Part shown: positions 1 through 10,906 of the stretch, piece by piece
How the letters are laid out: each line of letters begins with the position of its first letter
How positions within the stretch are numbered: position 1 is the first letter of the stretch
Assembly: GCA_022605405.1 (NCBI GenBank)
Contig: JABYQQ010000032.1
Location: 315,751 to 379,750, forward strand
Direction of reading: 5' to 3'
DNA length: 64,000 nt
Source of the DNA: Earliella scabrosa
Lineage: Eukaryota; Basidiomycota; Agaricomycetes; Polyporales; Polyporaceae
The notes under the pieces: generated by a model
The model's input: only the letters and a program-made list of their open reading frames with translations
Told to the model about the DNA's origin: nothing
Databases searched by the model: none
Program-made: the position numbers and the translations under genes

Positions 1-1880
1 AGGCGCGGCCAACACTAGACAGCGGACGACGCACCTGTAGTCGTCGCCATTTTGCGTAATGTATCGCACCCAAGGAAGCGCCTGGTATCCGCTCTTCTCG
101 ACGATTTTGAGATAGCGCACTTGGATACCGGAGACGGTGAAGTACGGGATCTCGAACTTGACAGTAATGGGTGCGCGCTTGTCGAGGGACTCCCGCTCTA
201 TGGATCGAAGTTGAGCAGGTATCGACCGATCAGCAACACGGGAGGAAGGCAAGGTACTTGACATACCTCCACGAACACTGGGGAGACCAAAGTGTGCGCG
301 CATGAGGAACTCCCGGCCACCGCCCAGCTGCTTGATTTTCCATACGAAAGCAGACTTGTCAGGTACGTACTGCACGCTGCCAGTTGATGCCTGCGAATGA
401 TGAGCTTTAACGTGAGTTTCAAGCATGAGCACGAGGTGCTACGTGAAGCGTACCCTGAATCGGGGCGTGTCGGCATCGTCGGGTACCGGTACGTAGATCT
501 CAACATTGTTCGCGGTACTCCTGCGCTTGAACTGCGCCTTGACCTTGACCATGTACTCTATCCTGCTCCCCTTGTGGTGCTCGACCTGCCCGGCCGTGAG
601 ATGATATTCCAGCACGAATGACCACCAGACTCACAGCGGCTTCTACCCAGATCAGGGGTTTCACAGGTGTTGATAGGCGGTACGACATGAGCTCGAACTC
701 GCCGTCGGGCGGGATGAAGGAAATGGTGCGGTCGTTCTCGAACCTGGACAGACGGACACACTGGTGGAACTTGACGTCCTCCATCTCGATCGCCTTGCCA
801 CGCGCGTTGCGACCCGTGCTCTCGAACATGACCTTGTCGTTGAGACCGAGACGGAGCTCGGGCATGCCCGAGAGGTAGCACTTCATCTTGATAGCGCCGA
901 GGATCTCGGAGCGGACGACGTTGCCGTTGGCGTTCACCTGCGCACGAGATGGTTAGTACAGCCCAGCGACATCGCATGAAATGTTTTCAACGAGAACAAC
1001 CATGGTGACGTCGCGGGGACTGGCATAACATCGCACTGTGCGACAAGGTGGTAAAAGCTCATGCCCGGTATGGGCAGTGGGTGTATGCGCATATGCGCGT
1101 TGCGCTCGATGAGCACCAACAACTCCCAATGGATGACATGCGTTCGCGCACATCTGGGAGGAACAGGGTCAGGAAGAGGGAACGCACCAGCAGGTTGACG
1201 CTCTCGATGACATCCAGGAAGACTTCGTTCTTGCGGTAGCGGATACCTTCCGACCGCCACGACACGGCGTTCGTGACTGCAATAGGTGGCCGGACCTGGA
1301 CCTCGAGCTTGTACGACTCTTGCGTGATGTACCTGGCGACAGTCACAAAGGTCCGCATGAACGCGCATCGTGCGCGGAGGTGGAGGGAATGGAAACGACG
1401 ACGTACTCTTGGAGAATCTTGCTCTCCGTCGTCTGCGGGTACCCAAAGTCCATCATCTCGTCCATGAGCTCGTAGATGATGACAAAGTTGTCGCGGATCG
1501 ACTCCTCCTCGAGCTCCTTGAAGTACTCGACGAGGACCTGCACGAGGCGGTGCAGAAAGAGGATGATCTCCGCCGCGTTCGTGTTGCGTTTTGACAAGGC
1601 GAGGACTGCGAGAGGGGGGGACGACCGTGTTCGTTCTGACATGACCCTGGTGTCATCCTGCAGGCGAAGCGGGCAACTCACGGTAGAGGTTCGAATGGCG
1701 GATGTGCATGTAGTTTACGCTGTCCCGCGTGAAGCATGGCGTGACCTGCTGTCCCTCCTCCTCCAAGTCCAGGACTATCGGCAGGAAACGCTCGATGTAT
1801 GATGGCGGTACGTCGTCGCGGTAGGAACGCTGGATAAGGGGCTTGCCCTTGAGGTCAAGAATTGCAATCAGGCTGGCCAT
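1..1880 (-). CDS. apm1: AP-1 adaptor complex mu subunit (clathrin adaptor medium chain), partial
   Basis: This is the medium chain of the AP-1 clathrin adaptor, which recognises tyrosine-based sorting signals in cargo at the trans-Golgi network and endosomes. The ATG is at 1880-1878 and opens with MASLIAILDLKGKPLI, the canonical start of the longin domain. Splicing the short introns (the first is 1681-1606) gives conserved blocks in order: YFKELEEESIRDNFVIIYEL, NAVSWRSEGIRYRKNEVFLD, SGMPELRLGLNDKV, VKFHQCVRLSRFENDRTISF, QFKRRSTANNVEI and finally GYQALPWVRYITQNGDDY. Apparent frame breaks near 660, 440 and 210 are all resolved by GT-AG introns, so the gene looks intact. The last visible codon ends at a splice donor near position 35, so the terminal exon lies left of the window. 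AP-1 rather than AP-2 is chosen from the ITQ and SGIQVRYLKI blocks. It is probably a functional single-copy housekeeping gene. Confidence 0.93.
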
Positions 1881-2798
1881 CGTGCACACAGAGCAGGGTT
1901 CGGCACTCCAGTCGTCGGCAAGTTCGTCAGAGCCAAGTTACAGAGAGCCCCTCGAGATGGCGAAGAGTCAAACAGACAGAGAGGGTTCCGCCGGAGATGT
2001 TGAGGGAGCAGGTGAGATGCAGAGTGGTATGCTAAAATGTATGTTGTCCGACGGGATTGCCATCTTGTCTGCCATATGGCGCTCGGCTGCTCCAATATCG
2101 CCATCTTGTACCCCTTCTTCATATCTCACCTCCTGCTGAGCCTCCGTGTCTACAACTTCTCCAGATACTTATAGAACTCTTTCAAAATATCGCAAAATAG
2201 TTTTTGAGTGCTCTATGGCCTTCAGGACTTGTTCAGGACCTCACGATTCTCTCGTCTTCGCTCAGCGCTAACTAGGTTTATTTCCTGGCGCTCATGATTG
2301 AATTACTCCTTTTGGTTGACTGTTACACGCGACTGACTAGCGCCCATGGGGTCCCCTCTCGTAGTGACTCGAGTTACTGCGTCCTCTTCGCATGCAACGC
2401 TTCCTAAACAATCTTGCTGCAGTGTATGTACACATGAAATTATGCTACGTTGAAACCAGACTCGGATAGCATGGGTTGAGCAAGCAGTGAGTGGATCTTG
2501 GCAGGGTGGACAAGATTCCAATAATCAGGCGGACAGGTTGCCGATACTAGCGCTGGCCAACTTCCTTCCTTCCTGCTGACTACTTTACTTTCTATTGGGC
2601 GGGCAACTTGACAATACACAGAACGTACAATATTGCAATTCTCAAGACAAATTGGCGATTGCTTTGTACAACATACCCCCTTGCGAGTGGTATAGCATCT
2701 GCGCGCCTACAGCCCACAATGGCATGGGCGCCTACACGTCCATACACGACGGCCCGCGTCGGTGTGGCTCTCGCGTTCTCCCTTTGCCTCCGCTCGCC
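1881..2798. other. intergenic region between divergent genes
   Basis: This 918-bp stretch separates the start codons of the AP-1 mu gene (minus) and the PQ-loop gene (plus), so it should hold both promoters. I see no conserved coding sequence, RNA gene or repeat in it. Reading frames here are short and without recognisable motifs. Confidence 0.6.
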
Positions 2799-4417
2799 AT
2801 GTCCGTTTGCGAACCCGTACGCCTCCCTACAATCTAGCGTCTCCATACGCTCACAGGTTGACCCAGCACCATGATGCGGCCGCGAATGCGCTCACCGCGT
2901 TCATGTGCGTAGGCATCACGATCTCGTACTTGCCACAGGTGAGCGAGCCACTGCGCCCGGTACCCCCAACGGAAGCTGACCGATTGGCGCAGCACTACAG
3001 GATTATCTCGGCCAAGTCGTCGGAGGGGTTTAGCCCATGGTTTTTGCTACTGGGGAGCACGTCCTCTGCCTCGGGTATGCTCAACATGTGAGTTCTCTCT
3101 GTCACCCGCTCGGCTGCTCCTGAGACGAGGGTGTGGGATAGCATCGTCATGCAGTGGGGAATCATCCGGTGTTGTCGAGTCCTTGTGAGTTAAACGTTCT
3201 GTCTGGCCATCACCATCCTGCTGATTGCGTACTCCATGGCAGAGCGTCGGGAGTTGCATCGAGTCTATTGCCGGGGTCATCCAACTCGCCCTCGTTTGGG
3301 TCTTGTTCGTCATGATGTGCGTGTCCTACCTTATGGCGTATACGATGAGTCCCTCACAAAGAGCAGCCTCGTTCTCTACATGATATACTACCCACCCCAC
3401 CGCAAGTACGTCGAGCTGGACGTGGACCTTCCCAACAACCTTCCTCCCAGACACATCAAGACTCCGGTCAAGCGCGAAGAATGGAAGCTGTCCATCACGC
3501 TCTCATGGGTGGTCTTCTTGCACATGTACGTGTTCTGTCTCCAACATGTATGGAATCCGGAGGCGAACTGTGTTCGCCCCTATGGGTCGCGATTACGTCG
3601 GTGGCGTTCTTGTCGTAAACCTCGACATGCCCATGCGCAACCATGTTCCCGTCTCGCTGGTCAGACCTAGCTAACTCATTCTGCTATGACAGCGCATTCA
3701 TTATCTTCATCACCTTCATGCTCCTTACGACCAACCCAACCCCCGACGCAACCTCGCGCTCTCCACAGATCCAGCTCTGGGCGACCTTCCTGGGAGTCTC
3801 CTCTGCCTTCCTCGCCGCGTTCCAGTACGCACCGCAGATCGCGCACACGTTCCGCATCAAGCTCGTTGGCGCGCTCAGCATCCCGATGATGTGTATTCAA
3901 ACACCGGGAGCGATCCTCATGGTGCTGAGCATCGCGCTGCGCCCCGGCACGAACTGGACAAGTACGTCCGCTACCTCACTCGACCGCGTTCACTCCATCT
4001 CAATGCGCATGACACTGACGCACCCCTTCCCTTGCAGCGTGGATCTCGTACGCGGTCGCAGGCGTGATGCAAGGCATACTCCTCGTCATGTGCATCATCT
4101 TCCGTGCGCGCCAGCACAAGCTCGGGTTGGACGACTTTGGGCGTCCCTTGGCCGACGGCCCCACCGCTTCGTCCTCGGAGGCTGGCGCGACGGCGGATGC
4201 TACTCCTGCACCGACCACGCCTGCGCTCGAGGCTGCCGTCGGAGACGCCGTGAGGGCGGACATGCGGAGCGAGCATGGGGTGAACGTCGTGGCCGGAGAG
4301 CAGACGCCGCTGCTGCCCGGGAAGCAGAACCGCGCGCGGTCGAGGTCGAGTTCGAGTTCGGGTTCGAGCTCGAGTGCGGGCAAGAGGAGCCTTCTTAGGA
4401 GGTGGCTCAGGCGGTAA
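2799..4417 (+). CDS. PQ-loop repeat membrane protein
   Basis: This is a multi-exon gene for a seven-helix PQ-loop protein. The family includes lysosomal or vacuolar amino-acid exporters and sugar transporters; substrate and membrane are not known here. The start at 2799 is chosen because a short first exon (MSVCEP, 2799-2816) spliced to 2867 gives MSVCEPHHDAAANALTAF, the usual N-terminus of this fungal subfamily. First PQ motif: ISYLPQHYRIISAKSSEGFS, spanning intron 2939-2992. Second: FQYAPQIAHTFRIKLVGALS near 3820, followed by IPMMCIQTPG. Introns of about 50-70 nt also fall at 3088-3141, after 3184, near 3317, near 3525 and near 3962. The tail after WISYAVAGVMQGILLVMCII is a soluble, low-complexity Ser/Ala/Arg-rich stretch ending RSLLRRWLRR. 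All introns give continuous frames, so it is probably functional. Confidence 0.85.
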
Positions 4418-5726
4418 CCGCAGATACCATTCTCCCTCTCGTCACGAACTTCATGCTGCTGGGTCGTATCCTACGGGCTGTGCTTCCTAATCATACTTTT
4501 CTTGGATTCTACGTCGATCGCCCGGCCCGCGCTCGCGGACTAGGGTTGACATGGGCAGGGCGGTGTGATAGGGTCGTCTCGTCTCGCTCTCCTGAACTGG
4601 AGGTGGCGGATTGCCGCAGAGCACGGTATGTCGCGCGCAATGTCTCTGTGTCTAGATTCACGTACACCGTCCAGGACAAGGTCGTGTTGCAAGACGCTGC
4701 TGCGCGGGCCAAGCCCTCCTCAGTGTCAATCGACTGCCTACAGCTTGAGGGAGCTGTATCCGCCTGTCATGGCTGCCACTGCTACTACACAGGCCTGAGC
4801 GCGACGACACGAGCGCCACGGGAGGGTCGGAGGAGCTCGAGAAGGCGATATGAGGCCGCGAAGCTGCCTGCGGAGTTCCTCACACCACTCTTCCAGGCGA
4901 GGGATTTATGTACAGATTTTATCCCGGGTTCCATACGAGGGTGCCCAAGAGACAGCCACGGGCCTCGCGCGTGTATCAGTACGACATCTCCCTGCCTCTA
5001 ACCATGACACGGCTCTCACTCTTTGGCACACGTAGCGCGGTGGCATGTATTTATGGGCGGTTGAACGTAAAACGTTGCGAACGTGAGCGCATCGTTGGCA
5101 AGGCGCTAGCATTGACGGCGCCTGTGGCAGGGAGTTTGAACGGACGACGTCAATACTTCTGCGTACTCACAAGAGGGCTCATCATAGGCAACAAGCTTTG
5201 CGGGGTAGGCTTCCTTCGGTGATCCCTATACGACTCCACCACGGACTCGGATCGAAGCACGGACGCTCGAGGATGCAACCCGCATCGCAACGCTCGCGCT
5301 CAAGCTCAAGAGCAACGCTCTGACGAGGAGGGCGGTCACGGTCAACGGCGTCGATTCATGACATACAGAGGATGGACGTGTCGGCTGCGGGATGTCATGG
5401 AATAGGCATCGCAACCGCCGGCCAGCGAGTGCAAACGCTCGCCGCATTTGGTAAAGTGCTTGCCGTTCTGGATCGGTGGAGGTGCTTCTTGGAAGCCGTG
5501 CTTATCGGGATTCGGTGACAGCGGGGGCATATATTCTCGGCCAGGTCAAGTCGCGTCCCAGCAGTCCTCCGCTCGCGTCCTCTTCTCTTCTCTCCTCTCG
5601 CTCCCTTCCTCTCTCTCTCTCTGCTTTCCTGCTCATTCCGCTCTTTCTCTCAATCGCATCCTAACACACACGGCGACCCTCCAAACTTGCGACGCGACGC
5701 AGGACGTCTGCGTCTGCAGCATCGCC
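4418..5726. other. intergenic region
   Basis: About 1.3 kb follows the PQ-loop gene with no recognisable gene. Frames here lack conserved motifs. The right end is pyrimidine-rich and probably contains the promoter of the next plus-strand gene. Confidence 0.5.
5577..5650 (+). promoter_or_regulatory. CT-rich tract, probable core promoter region
   Basis: This is a dense run of C and T on the plus strand, including a (CT)n run, about 80-150 bases upstream of an ATG at 5727. Long CT tracts just upstream of transcription starts are common in fungal promoters. The assignment is by position and composition only. Confidence 0.45.
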
Positions 5727-6573
5727 ATGGACTCCATGCAAGCAAGGATGTCTCAGGCTGGAGAAGGACAGTTGGAGGTACGTTTCCATTTTTCCAATTG
5801 GTCGTGTCTTTCACTCTGTGGAGGGGGGCAACTCTACAATATTGGCACAGGAACGAGGTCCTTGATGACCTCGTTCACCGCCAAATGTGCATACCTACGG
5901 GATTTGTGCAACACTGGGTGCCAGATGGTTACCACCTGTCCTCCCTGCAATGCATGAAACGAATGATTTCCGCACAAGAACTGAGCACTTAGGCATGATG
6001 CGCATCTGTTGTTTCTCTCTGACGTGGACTGATGAAAGGGAGAGCTGTGCACCACTCCGGTCATCATCATCAACTGGCCCTCGTCCTATATGCCGCCCTG
6101 GCTATCTAGCCCGTAGGGCCGCACGCGCGGAGATACGGTGAACTCGGCTCAGTGCATCGAGGGCCGAGGCACTGTGTTCGTCTAATGCATATTCAAGCTG
6201 CCCCGCGGCTTGATTCAATGATTGAATGTCGAGTTCGACATCCTCGTTCAATGTGCCACTCGCGACTTCCCTACATCTCCGACATCATGCGGCCCTGAGC
6301 GTTCTGATCCACTGCAACAGATATGTATCTAATCTCCCCTGCTCTCACCAGTTTGGCCTCCGCTCTCCTCTTCGTGTCTACCATGCTCCCTGCACACGCC
6401 TTCTGCTCGAACTAACCACGCCTTTCCTCTAGTCATCCTCAAGCTCTACGCTACTAGTCGATCCTTCCCCAGTCGCTCGCTTTCCACCTCGCCTCTCCTC
6501 CTTGGACTACCAACTCACATTACCAGACCGCTCCTCGTCGCCTAAACGACGACACAGCACTATCTCTTCCCCG

Positions 6574-8133
6574 ATGTACTCCGCGCGCCCTCTGCGGTCC
6601 TCCCCGCTTGCTGGTCCCTCTATTGCCGTCACGGGAGACGGAGCACTGGTCGGAGCAGCGAGTGCGCCTCCAACTCCAGGCGGCGGTGTACGACACCTCT
6701 CTCCACTCGCAGAGTTCTCCGTGATTGCGGCCGAAGAGAGCGGGGATGCCGAGTCGGCCGCACCCAAGAAGCAAAGAAGACGTTCCCTCGGAGGGGTTCT
6801 CTCCAAGATCAGCTTCCCTATCTCAACGGCAACCTCAGAATCCGAGCAGCCTTCCGGTGAGCCATCCAAACCCCGTCGCCGCTCGAAGTCGGCAAGCGCA
6901 CATGCCGCGCCCCCCGTCCCCGCCGTACCCCCGTTGCCCGCATGGGCGCAGAACGGGAGCAACTCGCCCTCGCGTCTCTCTCAGCATAACCCATCCCCGT
7001 CCGCGTCTCGTGCACCATCTTCCACTGGTAGCAGCATCCGCTCCATACCATCACGCCCGAGCTCACCCACTCCGAGCGCGCGGTCTACCAGCTCACGGAA
7101 GAGCGTCTTCCAGCAGGTCGATCCGCGGACCGGATCGCCCATGCGCCTCCCCCCATCCACCTCGCGCAACCCCGAGGAGAACTGGCTCACTCAGTCGTCC
7201 GCGCCGCGCTTTTCGAGGCTGGGGCTCAAGGCCGAGGGCGTCATCCTCCCCGTATCGGCGCGCGAGGCTCGCCGCCGCTCGACAGCTTCCACCCTGAACG
7301 CACGCGCGAAGTCGCTCGAAGCGCGCCCGCGATCGCGGCCTACGCACACACGCTCGTCGTCTGGCGCGAGCGCTGCGTCGTCCGCGAGGTCGCTCGCGGC
7401 CATCCCTGGATCGGGACCTTCATGTTCGTCGAGCGTCGTATCCTCCCCCTCTCCAGCAGCAGCATCCCGGATCGCGCCGCCTCCCCCAGCGCCTTCCCCA
7501 GCTCCGTCAACGATCATGGCAACTCCGCCCTTCCGCTCGCGCACGTCCTCATTCGCGTCCGCGACCTCGAGCCGGCCCTCGCTCGACCGCTGTGACACCC
7601 CCAGTCTGACGATGAGCCCCGCGGCGTCCGCGAGCGATCTCTCGCTCCCGCCGCCGCTGCCGACGACCCCTCAGGCCCAGTGCGCGGTGGACGAGTTCGG
7701 CGCGCTGTCGGCGTCGCACGTCGTGCAGCTGCAGCTCAACGACGTGCATGTGGAGTCCATTCCTGTCCCCGTCACGAACCCGGAGGACGAGTTCGGGAAG
7801 GCGCGCGATGTCGGTGGGTTCCTGCGGACCACGGATTCAATCGCCTCTGTGGGCTCGATCGGGTCTCGAGCTGGCTCGCTCGAGGAGAACGTTGTCGTGC
7901 TCGAGTCGCCGACTAAGCTCAAGAGTGGGCGTGGGTCGGTGTTCAGGTTCGGAATCGGGGGGCGCGGGGGATACCCGACATCGACCGTGGGACCTGAGGG
8001 GAAGAGCAGAACGGGGGACGAGCCTGAGTGTCCGAGGAGCGGGTCGAACACAGGCGCGAGCGCGACGATGGGGAGGGTGTGGAAGCAGGTCGTGCGCAGC
8101 GTCACTGGTGCTGCGAGGCGGTCGCGTTCTTGA
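6574..8133 (+). CDS. Ser/Pro-rich low-complexity protein, function unknown
   Basis: I do not recognise a domain. The long exon encodes about 519 residues from the first in-frame ATG (6574), rich in Ser, Pro, Ala and Arg, with basic patches such as KKQRRRSLGGVL and PRRRSKSAS that resemble kinase sites. It looks largely disordered. The same frame is open upstream to 6433, directly after a good acceptor (TTCCTCTAG). A short exon with ATG at 5727, ending at a GTACGT donor after 5777, joins this acceptor in frame, so the real protein may begin MDSMQARMSQAGEGQLE with a first intron of about 655 nt; that would be long for this genome. The CT-rich tract before 5727 supports the longer model. No membrane segment or signal peptide is evident. 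Confidence 0.6.
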   Translation: MYSARPLRSSPLAGPSIAVTGDGALVGAASAPPTPGGGVRHLSPLAEFSVIAAEESGDAESAAPKKQRRRSLGGVLSKISFPISTATSESEQPSGEPSKPRRRSKSASAHAAPPVPAVPPLPAWAQNGSNSPSRLSQHNPSPSASRAPSSTGSSIRSIPSRPSSPTPSARSTSSRKSVFQQVDPRTGSPMRLPPSTSRNPEENWLTQSSAPRFSRLGLKAEGVILPVSAREARRRSTASTLNARAKSLEARPRSRPTHTRSSSGASAASSARSLAAIPGSGPSCSSSVVSSPSPAAASRIAPPPPAPSPAPSTIMATPPFRSRTSSFASATSSRPSLDRCDTPSLTMSPAASASDLSLPPPLPTTPQAQCAVDEFGALSASHVVQLQLNDVHVESIPVPVTNPEDEFGKARDVGGFLRTTDSIASVGSIGSRAGSLEENVVVLESPTKLKSGRGSVFRFGIGGRGGYPTSTVGPEGKSRTGDEPECPRSGSNTGASATMGRVWKQVVRSVTGAARRSRS

Positions 8134-8440
8134 ACGCTTGAACGCTGGGACACAACCGAGACACCTGGTTCTCGGACAAGATAACTTATTGCTTTGGCTT
8201 AGCAGTGTTATGGGTATATCGTTGTTCACTTGCTGTGTGTTTGTTCTTGCTTTGTAGAGTACAGGAGAGGAGGATATAGTTGCACATGTACTTTGACACA
8301 TCTCAGAACTACGACTGAATGTTTGCATACCTACCGTCAGCTGCAGTGCAACCTACGCATCGTCCCTCCATCAGGTAAGGACCGTCTATTCTCAGCCCAA
8401 TCGTCTGCCTGGCGTGAACCAAATCGTCCTGGGTATGAAG

Positions 8441-8448
8441 AAAAAAAA
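8441..8448 (-). terminator. RNA polymerase III terminator (T run)
   Basis: On the minus strand a run of eight T follows two bases beyond the discriminator base of the tRNA gene. This is a strong Pol III termination signal. Confidence 0.85.
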
Positions 8449-8449
8449 T

Positions 8450-8532
8450 TGACCACCGCAGGACTCGAACCTGCAACCTTTTGGTACGCATGGCGATCGA
8501 AGCCAAACGCGCTACCATTGCGCCAGGTAGCC
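8450..8532 (-). tRNA. tRNA-Arg (anticodon UCG) with an 11-nt intron
   Basis: Read on the minus strand, the acceptor stem GGCTACC pairs with GGTGGTC (two G-U pairs). The D stem is GCGC/GCGC, and the T arm is GCAGG-TTCGAGT-CCTGC. The anticodon stem TTTGG/CCAAA encloses loop bases C T T C G A, then an 11-nt insert (TCGCCATGCGT), then A. The insert lies one base 3' of the anticodon, the normal position of eukaryotic nuclear tRNA introns. The anticodon reads TCG, hence Arg (CGA codons). The mature length is 72 nt. The T run at 8441-8448 terminates it. Confidence 0.88.
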
Positions 8533-8859
8533 ATGCTAGCTTCCAAAGCAATACTATATATAGCAAGATTTGAAGCCTCCCGGTATTGTCTCACTTCACA
8601 AGATTCGCAACGCTCCTGTCCGCATGATGCTTGCCACGACCATGGCGTGAGCCTCTGATGGCGGCGTTGAACAATAGGGGCTCCACGATATATTGCGCGT
8701 GTTCGTTGCGCTCCATTTTTTGACTTCTCATCCACATTGCCCCGATACTAACTGCCAGCGTGGCGCAAAGCCCAATCGAGACAAGGTGAGTAAACTCACC
8801 GTATCAGAGTCGGTGCTCAACTGCCAATACAGAGTGCTTTAAGAACTTCACGATAGAGT

Positions 8860-10268
8860 ATGGCCAACGTTATGCCCTCGAGAGAGGCGCTATCCGCCGA
8901 ACCCTCGAGTCGGCAACGCGGTTTGGGCAGGCTGCGTTCCTCCGTCACTCGAGCATGGAAAGCCATCACGAGGATAGGCCGCCCCAAATCATCCACATCG
9001 CCAGAGGGACAGCCTCAGCCGACTCCTCCCGCCAACCCCCAGACGGACGCTCTGTTACCACCCGAGCTCATTGACCAGGTCATCGATTACCTCCACGACG
9101 ACAAGCAGACACTTAGGAGCTGTTCTCTCCTCTGTCGTCTCTTCGTCCCCTCCGCCAGATTCCACCTCTTCCGCACCGTTGTAATCAAGAAGGATAGGGA
9201 CCACGCAATGTCTGTGCTCGCTTCGATGGCCCCAGAGCTGGTGTTGTATATCCGCAACCTGACACTCGAGAACGACGGCGATACTTTCAAGGGTCTGCAC
9301 AAGCTCATGGAGGGCGAGAAGCCCAGGGCACGTCTTGCCGCGCTCGTGTACGACATCGCACCTCGGGCGAAGAACGTGGAAAACCTCACGCTCAAGGACA
9401 TCCCCTTCGACAGCTCCATCGTGCAACTGCTCTCCTCCAGTTTCCCCAACCTGCACACCATATCCTTGTTCGACTGCTGGTTCCGGTGCCATGCCGACCT
9501 CGACAAGCTCATCCGCGACCATCCGAAGATCCACACCATACGGTGTGGGCGCGTCTCTTCGCTCTACGGGCTCTCGCCCCCTGACTCCAACGAGCGCGTG
9601 GGGCGCCCTCTCTTCTTGCGCCAGCTCAAGATCACTGAGGCGTACTCGCCATCCCCGCTCACACTCATGCCCTGGCTCGTCCCGCACTCCAACCCCGAGC
9701 ATTTCATCTACACCGTCTACCGCCTCAGCCAGATTATACGGCTCAATCAGACCATCGTCGGACTGGCGGCGCTCAAGCACCTCCACATCGTCTTCTACAG
9801 GTGGCGTACACCAGGTGCGTTTGCCTGTCTAGTCCACTTAATAACCCGCTCCTAACTCACGGCCGTGCCACAGACACCGCAGAGGTCGAGCAGACCCCGG
9901 AGGTACTCTCTCTAACGCCGCACCACCCGCCGGCGATCACGACGCTCACGCTCGACGGCCGCACGTACTCGCTCTACCTCGTCATCACGCTCCTCGGCCA
10001 GCTCGACCCGCATCTCTTCGTCCGGCTCCACACCGTCAACCTCTACGTGCACGTCAAGGCGGAGGACGTCGCGAAGGTGCCGGACCACACGTGGGCCGCG
10101 ATGCAGCAGACTCTGAGCGTACTCCTGTCCCTCGGCCGGATCAACTTCTACAATATGTGCAAGGACACGAAGCACATCCCCGATGGAGGGCTGGCGATCG
10201 AGAAGCGGCTCCCCGTGCTGCATGCGCGCAAGCTGCTGCACTTTGAGTTCCAGGAGCCTCCGTACTAG
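8860..10268 (+). CDS. F-box-like protein
   Basis: The protein begins at an ATG at 8860 and has one intron (about 9815-9873) joining RWRTP to DTAEVEQTPEV. After a basic, Ser-rich N-terminus of about 60 residues comes an F-box-like segment, LLPPELIDQVIDYLHDDKQT then RSCSLLCRLFVPSARFHLF, at roughly residues 65-110. F-box proteins dock on Skp1 in SCF ubiquitin ligases and select substrates. The remainder (NLTLENDG, NVENLTLKDIPF, FPNLHTISLF) has the spacing of degenerate leucine-rich repeats. Basidiomycetes carry large, fast-evolving families of this type, and the substrate cannot be inferred. The ORF ends ...EFQEPPY at 10268 and looks intact. Confidence 0.8.
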
Positions 10269-10906
10269 ATGATGTGCACAGGTGAGTATTGGTATCATGG
10301 ACGCGACCGGCGTATGGCTCATGACTTTGCCAGTTGAGAAGGCGGTGCCGCCGGGCATTTCTTGGACATCATGGACGCGCTTCACTTCCTGAGATTGCGG
10401 ACTGCCGCATGTTGAATATTTCATTTTCTCTAAATATGTTTTGTACACCGATCCCTGCGCACCTTGCCCTTACTACCTCGGTGGATCATTGGGAGATGCG
10501 TACGAGCCCAGTTTCTTCGCTCTGATGATCGCCGCAGGTAAGCCCGCAACGGTTAATACGTGCACCAACGATGCTCATCAGAGAACTCTCCGTCAGAAGC
10601 TCAATGCGGCCCGATGACGAAGAACGCACTCAGTGTCCACAAATATGACTCGGACTCGCATAGGCATTTTCGATTTTCCCATGGGTCTCGTGAGGTCCGT
10701 TTCTCTCACTATGCGGTAGGTCTGGCCAGTCACATTGGTCGCGACTTGACCACACACATCACGCGAAACGCTGACTGTGCAGCCCAAGCGATCTACATAG
10801 TACGAGCGCTTCACGGTGGGATATATGTATGACTCCTGCATGGCGGCGAGCTGGAGGCGTCCTTGATCTCTTCCTCGTACCTAGAGCAGTCACCGATTAG
10901 GAGGCA
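10269..10906. other. intergenic region
   Basis: This 638-bp stretch lies between the F-box gene and the aminotransferase. I see no coding motif, RNA gene or repeat. It should hold the aminotransferase promoter. Confidence 0.5.

Noticed and set aside
600..660. Frameshift in AP-1 mu after KPLIWVEAA
   Set aside because: A 49-nt GT-AG intron removes the disruption and restores VEHHKGSRIEYMVKVKAQFK.
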